A stretch of 64,000 nt of DNA from Candidatus Obscuribacter sp. (GCA_016712465.1 JADJQZ010000001.1:5084001-5148000); one strand, 5' to 3'; shown: positions 1-8,223, numbered from the stretch's first letter. The notes: a model not told the origin generated them from the sequence alone. A program made the numbers and translations.

Positions 1-705
1 CACAGGAACCCGCGCTTGCTCAATGGAAAGACACTCAAGGCTCGGTTTTGGCCAGAAGTTGAGGGTGGAATATTGAAAATCCGGATAGATGGAAAAAAAC
101 GGCAGCCGGTCGCAAACAGCCCGCCTCAAAGTCGTATAGGGCGAAACCAAAAGCAGGGCCCGGCAAGGTCTCAGACGGGCCACATGGGCAGAAACACCGG
201 TACCAAGAGAAGTGCCCATCAGGATAATCTCTTTCGGGGAAAGTCCAAGCTGTTTTTCCAGATAATCATAGGCGGCCACTCCATCTTCCAGCATGTGAGC
301 AGTACTGGCTCTGCCATCGCTCAAACCAAAGCCTCGATAATCGTATATGAGGCAAGAGTATCCGGCGCTATGAGCGGCCCTGACCATACCCAGATGAGGT
401 ATCAGGTTTCCCTGACCGTGACTGATTAGCACCGTGGTCCGGCTCTTGCCCCGAAAGTAAAACCCCCGGCAAAACTGCTTTGCCCCGCACACAGGGATTG
501 CCACGGGGACCGGCTTCAAATCGGAAAGAAGACTAGCTGGTAATTCATATTGGCTGACCGGGCACCCTACATAAAGAAGATAGGGAGCTAGATTTACCGG
601 TGCAAGCAGAAAATAAGCCCCGGCAAACAAAGCGCCAAGCAACGAAACTACAGGCTTGCAGTACTTACCGAGCAATGAAAACCCTCTCCAGTCCATGCAA
701 TTCAT
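1..705 (-). CDS. Alpha/beta hydrolase, C-terminus cut by window edge
   Basis: The minus strand is open from an ATG at 705 to the window edge, giving 235 residues without a stop; the C-terminus lies outside. A hydrophobic stretch at about residues 15-45 is a membrane anchor or signal. The hydrolase core follows: SHGQGN (oxyanion-hole region), YDYRGFG, and the nucleophile elbow GTSLG with Ser166. This arrangement is typical of the Bem46/ABHD12-13-like serine hydrolases, membrane-anchored enzymes of unknown substrate. The acid and histidine of the triad would lie in the missing part. ATG at 696 is an alternative start. The family is seen in the sequence; the substrate cannot be inferred. No shared operon with the next minus-strand gene is evident. 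Confidence 0.8.
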   Translation of the reverse strand, partial: MNCMDWRGFSLLGKYCKPVVSLLGALFAGAYFLLAPVNLAPYLLYVGCPVSQYELPASLLSDLKPVPVAIPVCGAKQFCRGFYFRGKSRTTVLISHGQGNLIPHLGMVRAAHSAGYSCLIYDYRGFGLSDGRASTAHMLEDGVAAYDYLEKQLGLSPKEIILMGTSLGTGVSAHVARLRPCRALLLVSPYTTLRRAVCDRLPFFSIYPDFQYSTLNFWPKPSLECLSIEQARVPV

Positions 706-789
706 TTAACCGCACCGGAAGCAACGCTTAGCCCCCGTCAGAAACACTTTCTCAGGTGTGTTTTCTCCGGCGAATCAAATTACTAGAGA

Positions 790-1584
790 TCAATTAATTC
801 GAAACGAATAGCCCACGCCCACAAAAGCACTGGGGGAGCTTCTATTCAAGCCGAAGCCAAAATGGGCGTCGACTTGATGATAGGTCTTGATGTTCTTGAC
901 CGCTCCAAAATGCGCCACCTGAAAGGACGGTCTATGAGAATTCTGAGTAAAGAAGCCGGCATATTCCGCAAAAGCGGAGGAAGTGGGAGAGAGGCTGCGG
1001 GTCACCATGGCAAAAGGCTGCCACTGCACTTCACCGCCAGGACCATTGATGATCAGAGACTGCATACCGCAAACGGCCCAGCGCTTACCCAGGTGTATGC
1101 TGTAAGGCAGTCTCAGCACAGGCTGAGCTACGCTGCCACTGATGCGCCTCATACCAGAGGGTATATTCACCGCCGTTACCAGTGAGGCAGAGAGATGCTC
1201 CCGGTCTATGAGTTGCGTCTTGAGCCCAACTTCATTCAAACCGCTGGCTCCTTCAAAAGATTGAGAGGGGCCATGAACGAGCACGTACTGAGGCACGAAC
1301 ATCTGTAATTCCAGGCGCCGAGTGGCACCGATTCTCACCTCGGTCTCAGGTATGTCGAAATAATCGCCGCCATGCTGCAAGTGTTGATACTGGCTACCAT
1401 TCTCCAGTTGCAGGGTACCCCTGGGTACCACGATGCCGGACTGGCAAAAGCTTGGGCGATTTGTATCTATGGGGTCGGTCTTTTCGATAGCAAGGACAGG
1501 CAACCTGGCTGATGCAAAAAGCCAGACCAAAAGACATAAGAACTTTACGCGCCCGTCATTGTCCGCTCTTTTACCTAGCCTCAA
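790..1584 (-). CDS. MetA-like outer-membrane beta-barrel protein
   Basis: This 264-residue protein has a hydrophobic export signal at about residues 14-32. The mature part opens with a DTNRPSF...VVPRGTLQLENG segment, the hallmark start of the 'MetA-pathway of phenol degradation' transporter family (PF13557). Short alternating-polarity stretches follow, and it ends in an aromatic-containing YSFRIN, as outer-membrane barrels do. The family is annotated as putative outer-membrane transporters; function is largely untested. The only in-frame start after the upstream stop is TTG at 1584, with a GGAGAAGG too far upstream to serve it well, so the N-terminus is uncertain. No metal or aromatic-degradation genes are clearly linked, though a metal-response operon starts on the other strand about 90 bases away. 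Confidence 0.62.
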   Translation of the reverse strand: MRLGKRADNDGRVKFLCLLVWLFASARLPVLAIEKTDPIDTNRPSFCQSGIVVPRGTLQLENGSQYQHLQHGGDYFDIPETEVRIGATRRLELQMFVPQYVLVHGPSQSFEGASGLNEVGLKTQLIDREHLSASLVTAVNIPSGMRRISGSVAQPVLRLPYSIHLGKRWAVCGMQSLIINGPGGEVQWQPFAMVTRSLSPTSSAFAEYAGFFTQNSHRPSFQVAHFGAVKNIKTYHQVDAHFGFGLNRSSPSAFVGVGYSFRIN

Positions 1585-1672
1585 AGCATGAACCTTAGAA
1601 ACCCTTCTCCAGTTAAGGATAGGACATCAGCCCCGGGGCGTTTGGATTAATTATGAATTTTTTGGAGAAAGC

Positions 1673-1702
1673 ATTACACTGCTTCGTGTAATAGTGTAAT
1701 AT
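1673..1702 (+). promoter_or_regulatory. Promoter overlapping ArsR/SmtB-type operator
   Basis: ATTACAC (1673-1679) and GTGTAAT (1686-1692) form a perfect 7-bp inverted repeat with a 6-base centre; a third GTGTAAT copy follows at 1694-1700. A fair -35 (TTACAC, 1674-1679) and -10 (TAATAT, 1697-1702) lie 17 bases apart, so the palindrome fills the promoter spacer. The repressor gene begins at 1720 with GGAGGT at 1710-1715. A repressor-gene promoter blocked by its own product is the usual ArsR/SmtB arrangement. Palindrome and spacing are seen; operator function is inferred. Confidence 0.65.
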
Positions 1703-1719
1703 AAAACTCGGAGGTAGTC

Positions 1720-2091
1720 ATGTCCCCCAGTCGAAAGCCCGAAAACAGCCCAACCTGCTGCCCGATCCAGGTATTGTTGCCGGACGTGCAACCCCTCAGC
1801 GACGAAGAAGCCGGCGATCTCGAAGATCTTTTCAAAATCCTGGCCAACGACACCAGGTTGAAACTGCTGCACCATCTGGCCCGGGTGGAAGAAATGTGTG
1901 TCTGCGATCTGTCCACAGCCATGGAAATGAATGTGCAGGCAATTTCCAATCAACTGCAAAAGCTTTCCGACCGCAAAATTGTCGCCACCAGGCGCAGTGG
2001 CAATATGATCTACTACCGACTGATCGACAATTGTTTGATTGAAATACTCAAACAAGCTCAATGCTTGCTAATAGACAGCAAGACCAAGTAA
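1720..2091 (+). CDS. ArsR/SmtB-family metal-sensing repressor, CadC-like
   Basis: A 123-residue winged-helix repressor. The core (about 35-105) has LANDTRLKLLHHL, the metal-site motif MCVCDLS (Cys60, Cys62) in helix alpha3, the recognition helix NVQAISNQLQKL and a wing RRSGNMIYY. An N-terminal CysCys pair (13, 14) together with Cys60/62 supplies four thiols, as in the tetrathiolate alpha3N site of CadC (Cd/Pb/Zn/Bi). The SmtB alpha5 site is altered: Asp103-Asn-Cys105 stands where Asp-x-His is expected, with Cys115 further on. The start is set by GGAGGT four bases upstream. It lies 21 bases before a metallothionein-like gene and downstream of a palindromic operator, so it probably represses both until metal binds. 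The family is certain; the inducer is inferred. Confidence 0.88.
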   Translation: MSPSRKPENSPTCCPIQVLLPDVQPLSDEEAGDLEDLFKILANDTRLKLLHHLARVEEMCVCDLSTAMEMNVQAISNQLQKLSDRKIVATRRSGNMIYYRLIDNCLIEILKQAQCLLIDSKTK

Positions 2092-2112
2092 ATACCCAGG
2101 AGGGATCGAATC

Positions 2113-2250
2113 ATGGAAAAAACATGTTGTGAATGTTGCGACAAAAAAGACTGCCAACCCTGCCAGGGCTGCCAGTGCTGCTGCTGCTGTTGCAAAGTAT
2201 ACGAAGAGGGGAAAGCTTGCCCCTGCACCCCAGAAAATCCCTGTAAATAG
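2113..2250 (+). CDS. Cysteine-rich metallothionein-like peptide
   Basis: A 45-residue reading frame starts at ATG 2113, nine bases after AGGAGGG (2098-2104), and ends at TAG 2250. Sixteen of 45 residues are cysteine: positions 5, 6, 8, 9, 14, 17, 20, 22-27, 36, 38 and 44, including six in a row. Lysine and glutamate make up much of the rest; there is one Tyr, and no His or Trp. This composition fits a metal-thiolate protein such as a metallothionein, binding several Zn, Cd or Cu ions in the cytosol. The spacing does not clearly match cyanobacterial SmtA (no histidines), so it may be a new type. It sits directly behind a CadC-like repressor and before a strong hairpin, so the two form a compact metal-inducible operon. 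Metal binding is inferred. Confidence 0.8.
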   Translation: MEKTCCECCDKKDCQPCQGCQCCCCCCKVYEEGKACPCTPENPCK

Positions 2251-2266
2251 AAAAAGAAATGGCTTT

Positions 2267-2298
2267 GAGAAGGCGCAGTTTCATACCTGCGCCTTCTC
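2267..2298 (+). terminator. Hairpin terminator after metal-response operon
   Basis: A perfect 12-bp inverted repeat (2267-2278 with 2287-2298, GAGAAGGCGCAG and its complement) encloses an 8-base loop, 16 bases after the cysteine-rich gene. No T-run follows, so it may be a weak terminator or an mRNA-stabilising end. Confidence 0.6.
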
Positions 2299-2417
2299 CC
2301 GCCCCTAAACAAGTGTTGCGCTTGCCTTAATTGCCCCCCGGGGCTCTGGACAAATCCTTTGCCAAGCCCTGAAAATTCATGCCTGTATCTACTTTCTAAG
2401 ACTCAGGCTGGTAAAAA

Positions 2418-3134
2418 ATGCATACGCAATATCAAGACTACAAAGACGGCGATCTGACTTGCGAAGCCTATATCGCCACAGATGAGAACAAGAAAGGCAA
2501 ACGCCCCGCAGTTCTGGTTAGCCATGCCTGGGGCGGGCAAAGCGATTTCGAACGAGGCAAGGCGGAAAAGCTGGCTCAGCTAGGCTATGTGGGCATTGCC
2601 ATCGACCTTTACGGCAAGGGCAAGCGCGGCAACTCCATGGAGGAAAATGCCAAACTCATGCAGCCCTTCATGGACGACCGCGCCATGCTGAGAAAGCGCA
2701 TTCTGGCGGCCCTCTCCTTTGCTAAAAGCCTGCCGGAAGTAGATGGCGACAAAATAGGTGCCATTGGCTTTTGCTTCGGTGGCCTTTGCGTGCTCGATCT
2801 AGCTAGAAGTGCGGCTGCCGGCGTGCAAGGCGTGGTGAGCTTCCATGGTCTTTTCCACGCCCCCAATATCGGCGAACAGAAGCCGATTACAGCGAAAGCC
2901 TTGATTTTGCACGGCTATGACGACCCCATGGCCACACCGGAGCAGATGGTAGCCCTGGCCGCCGAAATGACAAAGGCTTCCGCCGACTGGCAGATTCACG
3001 CTTACGGCAATACTGTCCATGCCTTCACCAATCCGGAGGCCAATATGCCGGAAAACGGCATAGTCTATTGCGAGAAAGCCGACAAACGCTCCTGGCAGGC
3101 CATGGTCAACTTCCTGGCCGAAGCCCTGGCCTAG
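2418..3134 (+). CDS. Dienelactone hydrolase family protein
   Basis: A 238-residue single-domain alpha/beta hydrolase with the dienelactone hydrolase signature. The nucleophile is a cysteine in GFCFGG (Cys119); the acid is in HGYDDP (Asp168/169) and the histidine in NTVHAF (His201). DLH enzymes hydrolyse lactones such as carboxymethylenebutenolide, but most homologues outside catechol pathways have unknown substrates, and no aromatic-degradation genes are nearby. There is no signal peptide, so it is cytosolic. The ATG at 2418 lacks a clear Shine-Dalgarno. Its last four bases overlap the end of the convergent TPR gene. Confidence 0.88.
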   Translation: MHTQYQDYKDGDLTCEAYIATDENKKGKRPAVLVSHAWGGQSDFERGKAEKLAQLGYVGIAIDLYGKGKRGNSMEENAKLMQPFMDDRAMLRKRILAALSFAKSLPEVDGDKIGAIGFCFGGLCVLDLARSAAAGVQGVVSFHGLFHAPNIGEQKPITAKALILHGYDDPMATPEQMVALAAEMTKASADWQIHAYGNTVHAFTNPEANMPENGIVYCEKADKRSWQAMVNFLAEALA

Positions 3135-4180
3135 GGCGCAGGTGTAGCAAGCCCTGAAAGTATATTGCGCAAGCGCTCTGTGACCGGATGCGCTTCGCCA
3201 AGAACTTTCACTGCAATTTCAAAAGCTTCACCTGCTGTTTTCCGAGCTTCCTTAAGTTTGCCTTGCCGTTCATAAGTTAGAGCCAGGTTGCCCATACAGA
3301 TCAGGGCGTCCGGATTTTCACGCCCAACTTTCCTGGTGTAAATACCCAGTGCTCTAACCTGCATGGACTCTGCCTTGGCAGGTTCACCCTGCCTGCAATA
3401 GAGCACGGCCAGATTGTCGCAAAAGGTAGCGGCTCCGATACTGTCTTTTCCCTCGTGCCGCTCGACACCGGCAAGGGCTTCTTTCATCAAGACTTCAGCC
3501 TGCGCAAACTCTCCCAGTCCAAAGAGCGCCTGTCCCATATTGCCCTGACAGAGATAAGTATCGGGAGCACCGGGACCAGCCAGCCGAGAATAAATCTTGT
3601 AGGCAATTTCATGTTCAGCAAAGGCCTCTTGCCAGAGCTTCTGAATTTGTAAAACAATCCCCAGATTGTCATGCAAAGTGGCGGCAGCAATAGACTCCTT
3701 CCCCTGCGGACCGAGAACCAGCAGTGCCTGCCTGTAAGCAGCGGCTGACTCCGAATACTTACCGGCTCTCTTGAGGACCGTGGCCAGATCATTGACAGCA
3801 AAAGCCTTAACTTCGTTATCTCCACTGCCCCGACAGGTTAACAGCACTACCTCCCTGGCATATTTTTCTGCATCCTCAAACCGGCTGCCGGTCTTGCAAA
3901 GCATCACCAGAACGGTCAAACTCTCCAGTAAAGGGCCATCGCCCTTGCCGGCATCAGCAAGGGTTCTGGCTTCCGCCTCAGCAGCTTTAACCCGGTTCAG
4001 CGCGCCTGACAGATCGCCCCGGTCAAAACAATTCTTGCCGGCCGACATATACTTCTCAAAGGCATCTTCTCCGCCCCCGGCAATGGCAACCGTACCAGTC
4101 AGAAAGAGAGTCAGACCGGTGATGAGGACAACCATACAGTAAGTGGAGAAGGATAAGGCTCGACCACTTTTCCTGCCCAT
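3131..4180 (-). CDS. Secreted TPR protein (kinesin-light-chain-like repeats)
   Basis: From ATG 4180 the protein has 349 residues: a basic start (MGRKSGR), a hydrophobic signal or anchor of about 20 residues ending near VAIAGG, then about six repeats of the 42-residue TPR_12/kinesin-light-chain type. A typical repeat contains AATLHDNLGIVLQIQKLWQEAF or AATFCDNLAVLYCRQGEPAKAE. Such repeats are protein-binding scaffolds; exported copies are numerous in this lineage. Upstream in-frame starts (ATG 4237, TTG 4240) would put 20 extra residues ahead of the signal, so 4180 is preferred. The end overlaps the convergent hydrolase by four bases. No enzymatic domain is present. Confidence 0.78.
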   Translation of the reverse strand: MGRKSGRALSFSTYCMVVLITGLTLFLTGTVAIAGGGEDAFEKYMSAGKNCFDRGDLSGALNRVKAAEAEARTLADAGKGDGPLLESLTVLVMLCKTGSRFEDAEKYAREVVLLTCRGSGDNEVKAFAVNDLATVLKRAGKYSESAAAYRQALLVLGPQGKESIAAATLHDNLGIVLQIQKLWQEAFAEHEIAYKIYSRLAGPGAPDTYLCQGNMGQALFGLGEFAQAEVLMKEALAGVERHEGKDSIGAATFCDNLAVLYCRQGEPAKAESMQVRALGIYTRKVGRENPDALICMGNLALTYERQGKLKEARKTAGEAFEIAVKVLGEAHPVTERLRNILSGLATPAP

Positions 4181-4286
4181 ACACTCACACCGCCCCGCAG
4201 CCACACCTGTACTTCGCACACAAACCTGCAACGCCATCAAATTTCCGGAGCTAATTTCAATTAGTCTACCTATACTTTAGAGCATT

Positions 4287-5786
4287 ATGGAAAAGAAGTT
4301 GATTCTAGTCACCGGTGCTACCGGTTATGTAGGCGCCCGGCTCATACCCCGCCTGCTGGAAGCCGGGTATCTGGTCAGGGCTGCCGGCCGCTCCATGGCC
4401 AAGCTCAAGGCCAGACCCTTTGCCGAACAAGAGGGAGTTGAACTCTGTTCACTCAATGTGCTCGAAAGAACAGACTTGAAAGCTGCCCTCAAGGACGTCT
4501 ATGCCGTTTACTATCTCGTTCATTCGATGAATTCCAAAAGCCGCGATTTTGCGGAAGCAGACCGACTGGCTGCCAAAAACATGGCAGCAGAAGCGGAAGA
4601 AGCTGGAGTGCGGCGCATTATCTACCTGGGCGGGCTGGGGGAAGACAGCCCCGAACTGAGCAAGCACTTGCGCTCAAGGGCCGAGACCGGAGAGATTCTA
4701 AAGAGCGGCAAAGTGCCTGTCACCATCCTGCGGGCAGGCATGATTCTCGGCTCCGGCAGCACTTCCTTCGAGATTCTGCGCTACCTGGTGGAGCGACTAC
4801 CCTTCATGATCACTCCCCGCTGGGTGAAGACTCCCTCCCAACCAATCGCCATTCGAAACGTCCTCAACTATCTGGTGGGTTGCCTGGGCATCGAAGCTAC
4901 CACCGGTGAGACTTACGACATCGGCGGTCCGGAAGTGATCACTTACATGGAATTGATGCAAACCTATGCCCGACGCGCCGGTTTGCCCAGACGAGTGATT
5001 TTGCCAGTGCCTGTTTTCACCCCGAGAATCAGTTCCTACTGGATCCACTTTGTGACGCCGGTACCAGCCTACATCGCTCGTCCGCTGGCAGAAGGACTGC
5101 GCAACCCGGTAGTATGCAAAAACAATGAGATACTAAAGCTGATACCACAAGATTTACTGGATGCCGACACGGCTATCGGCATAGCCCTGGAAAGAATGCG
5201 CAGCCAGACTGTAGAAAGCAGTTGGACCGATGCCGGCAGCATGCCTGCAGACGAATGGTTGGCACCCGGTGATCCCGGTTGGGCCGGCGGCACTTATTAC
5301 GAGGACAGTCGCATCATCACCGTCAGTGATACCACAAAAGAAGTCTGGCAAAGACTGGTCCGCCTCGGCGGCAAAACCGGTTGGTATTACGGCAATTGGC
5401 TCTGGAAGCTGAGAGGCTTCATGGATAGGATGCTGGGTGGGGTCGGTTTAAACCGGGGCAGGCGCAACGAAAATGAACTGGGCGTAGGTGACGCCCTCGA
5501 CTTCTGGCGGGTCGTAGAAGTAGAGGAGGAGAAGCACCTGCTCTTGTTGGCAGAGATGAAACTCCCCGGTGAAGCCATCTTGGAATTTCAAATCTGCCCC
5601 CAGGGCACACATACCCAGGTAAGGCAGATTGCCCGCTTCGTGCCCCACGGACTGCTTGGCTTGCTCTACTGGTGGGCGGTAACCCCCTTGCACGAATTCG
5701 TCTTCAGCGGCATGCTCAAAGGGGTAGCGGCGAAGAGCCCCGCCACCATAGTGGAAGGTCCGCATAAACAGCCCGGCAAGTCCTGA
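4287..5786 (+). CDS. NAD(P)-binding SDR protein with DUF2867 domain (YbjT-like)
   Basis: A 499-residue two-domain protein. Residues 1 to about 300 form an extended/atypical SDR Rossmann fold, opening with VTGATGYVGARL and continuing with YYLVHSM and GGLGED, as in NmrA/Ycf39-like proteins. Residues about 340-490 match DUF2867 (WYYGNWLWKLRGFMDR...GDALDFWRV). The same pairing is found in E. coli YbjT (about 476 residues), whose role is poorly defined. It is presumably a cytosolic NAD(P)-dependent oxidoreductase or sensor. The gene stands alone on the plus strand and ends at a shared hairpin terminator facing the next minus-strand gene. Confidence 0.85.
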   Translation: MEKKLILVTGATGYVGARLIPRLLEAGYLVRAAGRSMAKLKARPFAEQEGVELCSLNVLERTDLKAALKDVYAVYYLVHSMNSKSRDFAEADRLAAKNMAAEAEEAGVRRIIYLGGLGEDSPELSKHLRSRAETGEILKSGKVPVTILRAGMILGSGSTSFEILRYLVERLPFMITPRWVKTPSQPIAIRNVLNYLVGCLGIEATTGETYDIGGPEVITYMELMQTYARRAGLPRRVILPVPVFTPRISSYWIHFVTPVPAYIARPLAEGLRNPVVCKNNEILKLIPQDLLDADTAIGIALERMRSQTVESSWTDAGSMPADEWLAPGDPGWAGGTYYEDSRIITVSDTTKEVWQRLVRLGGKTGWYYGNWLWKLRGFMDRMLGGVGLNRGRRNENELGVGDALDFWRVVEVEEEKHLLLLAEMKLPGEAILEFQICPQGTHTQVRQIARFVPHGLLGLLYWWAVTPLHEFVFSGMLKGVAAKSPATIVEGPHKQPGKS

Positions 5787-5799
5787 TGAGTAAGAAACA

Positions 5800-5830
5800 G
5801 GAAAGGGGCAGTTTGCCACCGCCCCTTTCC
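5800..5830. terminator. Bidirectional hairpin between convergent genes
   Basis: GGAAAGGGGC (5800-5809) pairs perfectly with GCCCCTTTCC (5821-5830) across an 11-base loop, in the short gap between genes that converge at 5786 and 5854. Short pyrimidine-rich stretches flank both sides. It probably ends transcription from both directions. Confidence 0.65.
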
Positions 5831-5853
5831 CGCTTTGATTGATTTGTGGATAC

Positions 5854-6612
5854 TTACGGTCCGCTGCCGCTTCTCACCGGCTGCGGCGGCGGTTGGACGC
5901 GGGAAGCATTCAGGTAAGTATTATAGATATAGGCATTTTGCAAATCATTGTGATGGTTATTACCGCGGGTAGCCAGCGGAATCACAATCGGCAGAGTGAT
6001 GGCACAAGCTAGAGCTGTGACGCAGGCGCCGACGATAACAATCTTCTTCCAGGTAGGAGCTTCATAAGTCTTGGAGGCTCCGGCCAGTTTTACACAACTG
6101 GGCTGGAAGGTCATGCGCGGGCTCTCACCGATTTTGGTAGTGAACTTAAAGACCCGCGCCGAGGAAATCGAGGAAATTCTGCTGCAGGGAATAGACTGCC
6201 CGGCGCAAGTAACGGCATCGAGGGTGACGGAAGAAATGGGTCCGTTAACCTTGGAACCATCGATCAACTTGACAAACTCCGAACAGCCGTCGGGACTAAG
6301 TTGCGAGAGACCGGAGCCTTCGTCGAAGAAAGCGTGCCCGCTTATGGATGAACCGGACTGGCTCATATTGAAGAGTTGCCCCTTGAGGGTCGGGCTACTG
6401 GTACTACCTTTGGTACTGATCTCGATAGCGGTACCGGCCAACGTAGCCAACCCGCCTCCAGCCAGAAGCAGCGCGCCGACTTTATTGACTTCCACCTGTC
6501 CGGTCATACCGCTAGACTGCTTGTAGTCGACGGCCGCATCTGCCGGCAAGGGCAGACAGGTCATCTGGAAGGCAAGCAAGAACCCCATCAAACTAGCAAG
6601 AAATTTCACCAC
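5854..6612 (-). CDS. Secreted protein of unknown function with C-terminal membrane segment
   Basis: I do not recognise this 252-residue protein. It starts with a signal peptide (MVKFLASLMGFLLAF..., predicted cut after ADA near residue 26). A Gly/Ala hydrophobic stretch follows at about 46-62, then a Ser/Gly-rich region with four cysteines that could form disulfides (about residues 109-168). A clear transmembrane segment lies at about 188-214 (IVIVGACVTALACAITLPIVIPL), and the polar tail ends in Pro/Ser/Gly. The topology suggests an envelope protein with an exported sensor or structural domain. Two GTG codons in tandem (6612, 6609) follow ACGGAGCG, so either could start. A terminator hairpin follows the gene. 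Confidence 0.55.
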   Translation of the reverse strand: MVKFLASLMGFLLAFQMTCLPLPADAAVDYKQSSGMTGQVEVNKVGALLLAGGGLATLAGTAIEISTKGSTSSPTLKGQLFNMSQSGSSISGHAFFDEGSGLSQLSPDGCSEFVKLIDGSKVNGPISSVTLDAVTCAGQSIPCSRISSISSARVFKFTTKIGESPRMTFQPSCVKLAGASKTYEAPTWKKIVIVGACVTALACAITLPIVIPLATRGNNHHNDLQNAYIYNTYLNASRVQPPPQPVRSGSGP

Positions 6613-6960
6613 TTCGCTCCGTCAAATTAAGCCGATAAAACATATGATTCCTGATAATCGTCAGCCATTATTGACTCTACGATAAAGTGCAGTCAACCTG
6701 ACGGAAACCCCTAACTGACAACTAAATTAGTCTGGAAAGCGAACAAGCACAAAATATTTTCCCCCGGGTCATAGCCCTGAACATCAAAAGATTTAGCAAC
6801 CTTTTAACCAAAAGGAGGGAACAAAACACAATTCTGCTTTCGTTTCAGTCTCTCATTTCAGTAATTTACCTGGGACCAAGGTGGGCTACAATCCTCTAAA
6901 TCCCCTGAACAAGACCGGCTATGGAAACAAGCGGCTAGCATTGCAACCAAGAGAGTGGAG
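6613..6960. other. Gene-free, A/T-richer intergenic stretch
   Basis: The 348 bases between two divergent genes hold no convincing reading frame. An isolated AAAAGGAGGG at about 6810 looks like a ribosome site but is followed by no usable start codon. Promoters for both flanking genes must lie here; no box could be assigned with confidence. Confidence 0.5.
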
Positions 6961-8223
6961 ATGAAGAATAAAGCGATAGCGGGCTCAAGGGCCGAACGCA
7001 CCCGAACCTTTCCCGGTTTACCCTTAGTAGCCCTGGCATTCACCGTTATAGCCAACCAATCGGTAAGCGCGGCGCCTCAATGGCAGGCGATGAATTCTTC
7101 GCCCGGCACCATCGGCGCCATCAAAACCGAGCAGAAGGAAACCGGGCTGACCACCTTACGGCAAGCCATTAAAGATAGTCAGGTTTCACTGAGCGTGCAG
7201 GGCGACGGATATACAACATCGTCAGTGCGACTGCTTTTGACAAATAAAACCAAGCTGCCGCTCAAGCTGGTCATTCCTGCCAACGAAGTATTGCATCCCA
7301 ATACATCCGCAGTGCAAACCATGATGATCACTAAAGACATGGTGGTCACCCTACCGGTAGGGCAGGTAACCATTGCGGAAGTACCGACAGTGTGCGCTTC
7401 CGTCAAGACTGTACCACCGCCGCCTAAGGACGGTGTCAATTTCGAAGTCGGACCCTATGCCGATGCCAAACTCTGGCGGCAGTTATCAGCAATCATTGCG
7501 GCTGCCTCCGAGTTGGATCGTTCCGGCGCCTTCGCTTCCGTGCCGATAAACACGGGACGCATAGACCAGATTGCTCAGTTAGCCGTCTGGCGAGTACTGG
7601 GTCTGGCCTCCGGCAAACCGGAACATGCCGTCACCCCCGAGACCATCCAGGCGGATTTGCTGAAAGCCGTAGCCGACCAGGTGAAGAAAAACCCGGAGCT
7701 TTTGAAGCAACTTGGAGATGGCTATGAACTCAGCCCCAAGGGCGAACTGATAGTCACAAAGCGCCAGAAGAAAGCCCTGGATGAGCGAGTTGCTTCTATC
7801 TTCGACGCTGTCGATTTAACAGTCAAACGCAGTACTGATCCCGGTCTGAAAAGTGTGGCCAGCCTGCCGCAGGACTCCACCTGGGACACCTATGTCAATG
7901 TGGGCGAGCGTTCCTATCACAAGGGCGACTATGTGGAAGCGGAAGAACTGCTATCGCAGGCGGTGCAAGAAGCGGAGGTCTTTGGAGAAGCTGATGCCCG
8001 TCTTTCGCGCAGTATGACCAGCCTCGCTAAGTGCTACCTGGACCTGTCCTGGTGGGAAAAAGCGGAAGCCTTATTCAATCGGGCCCTAAAACTGCGAGAG
8101 AAAGTTACCGGCGCTTCCTCACCGGAAGTTGCTGAGGTAAGCCAATATCTTGGACTGCTCAAACAACACCAGAAACTGTATGGGGCAGCGGAGGAACAAT
8201 TCAAACGGCCTGGACATATTTGA
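6961..8223 (+). CDS. N-terminal fragment of TPR-caspase: signal peptide and first TPRs
   Basis: ATG 6961 (with GAGAG five bases upstream; GTG 6955 is the alternative) begins a basic N-terminus followed by a hydrophobic signal ending near VSAAPQ, so the product is exported. Residues about 50-140 form a small beta-rich region with repeated Thr/Val. From about residue 290 the kinesin-light-chain TPR pattern appears (DTYVNVGERSYHKGDYVEAEELL and SLAKCYLDLSWWEKAEALF). The third repeat runs off frame at EEQFKR and ends at a premature TGA 8221-8223. The following frame continues the same repeat, so this is a fragment. Confidence 0.7.
   Translation: MKNKAIAGSRAERTRTFPGLPLVALAFTVIANQSVSAAPQWQAMNSSPGTIGAIKTEQKETGLTTLRQAIKDSQVSLSVQGDGYTTSSVRLLLTNKTKLPLKLVIPANEVLHPNTSAVQTMMITKDMVVTLPVGQVTIAEVPTVCASVKTVPPPPKDGVNFEVGPYADAKLWRQLSAIIAAASELDRSGAFASVPINTGRIDQIAQLAVWRVLGLASGKPEHAVTPETIQADLLKAVADQVKKNPELLKQLGDGYELSPKGELIVTKRQKKALDERVASIFDAVDLTVKRSTDPGLKSVASLPQDSTWDTYVNVGERSYHKGDYVEAEELLSQAVQEAEVFGEADARLSRSMTSLAKCYLDLSWWEKAEALFNRALKLREKVTGASSPEVAEVSQYLGLLKQHQKLYGAAEEQFKRPGHI

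Noticed and set aside
16..429. A plus-strand frame of 137 codons at the window start
   Set aside because: The opposite strand over the same bases encodes an alpha/beta hydrolase with clear motifs and continues to the window edge; the plus frame is its shadow.
1651..2061. Minus-strand frames opposite the ArsR/SmtB repressor
   Set aside because: The plus strand has a ribosome site, operator and clear winged-helix motifs; the minus frames resemble no protein.
2058..2312. Minus-strand frame rich in Gln and Ser opposite the cysteine-rich peptide
   Set aside because: The Gln run is simply the complement of the TGC-rich cysteine codons; the plus-strand peptide has a good ribosome site and operon context.
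6805..6835. AAAAGGAGGG suggesting a translation start in the gap before the TPR-caspase gene
   Set aside because: No ATG, GTG or TTG lies at a usable distance in an open frame.
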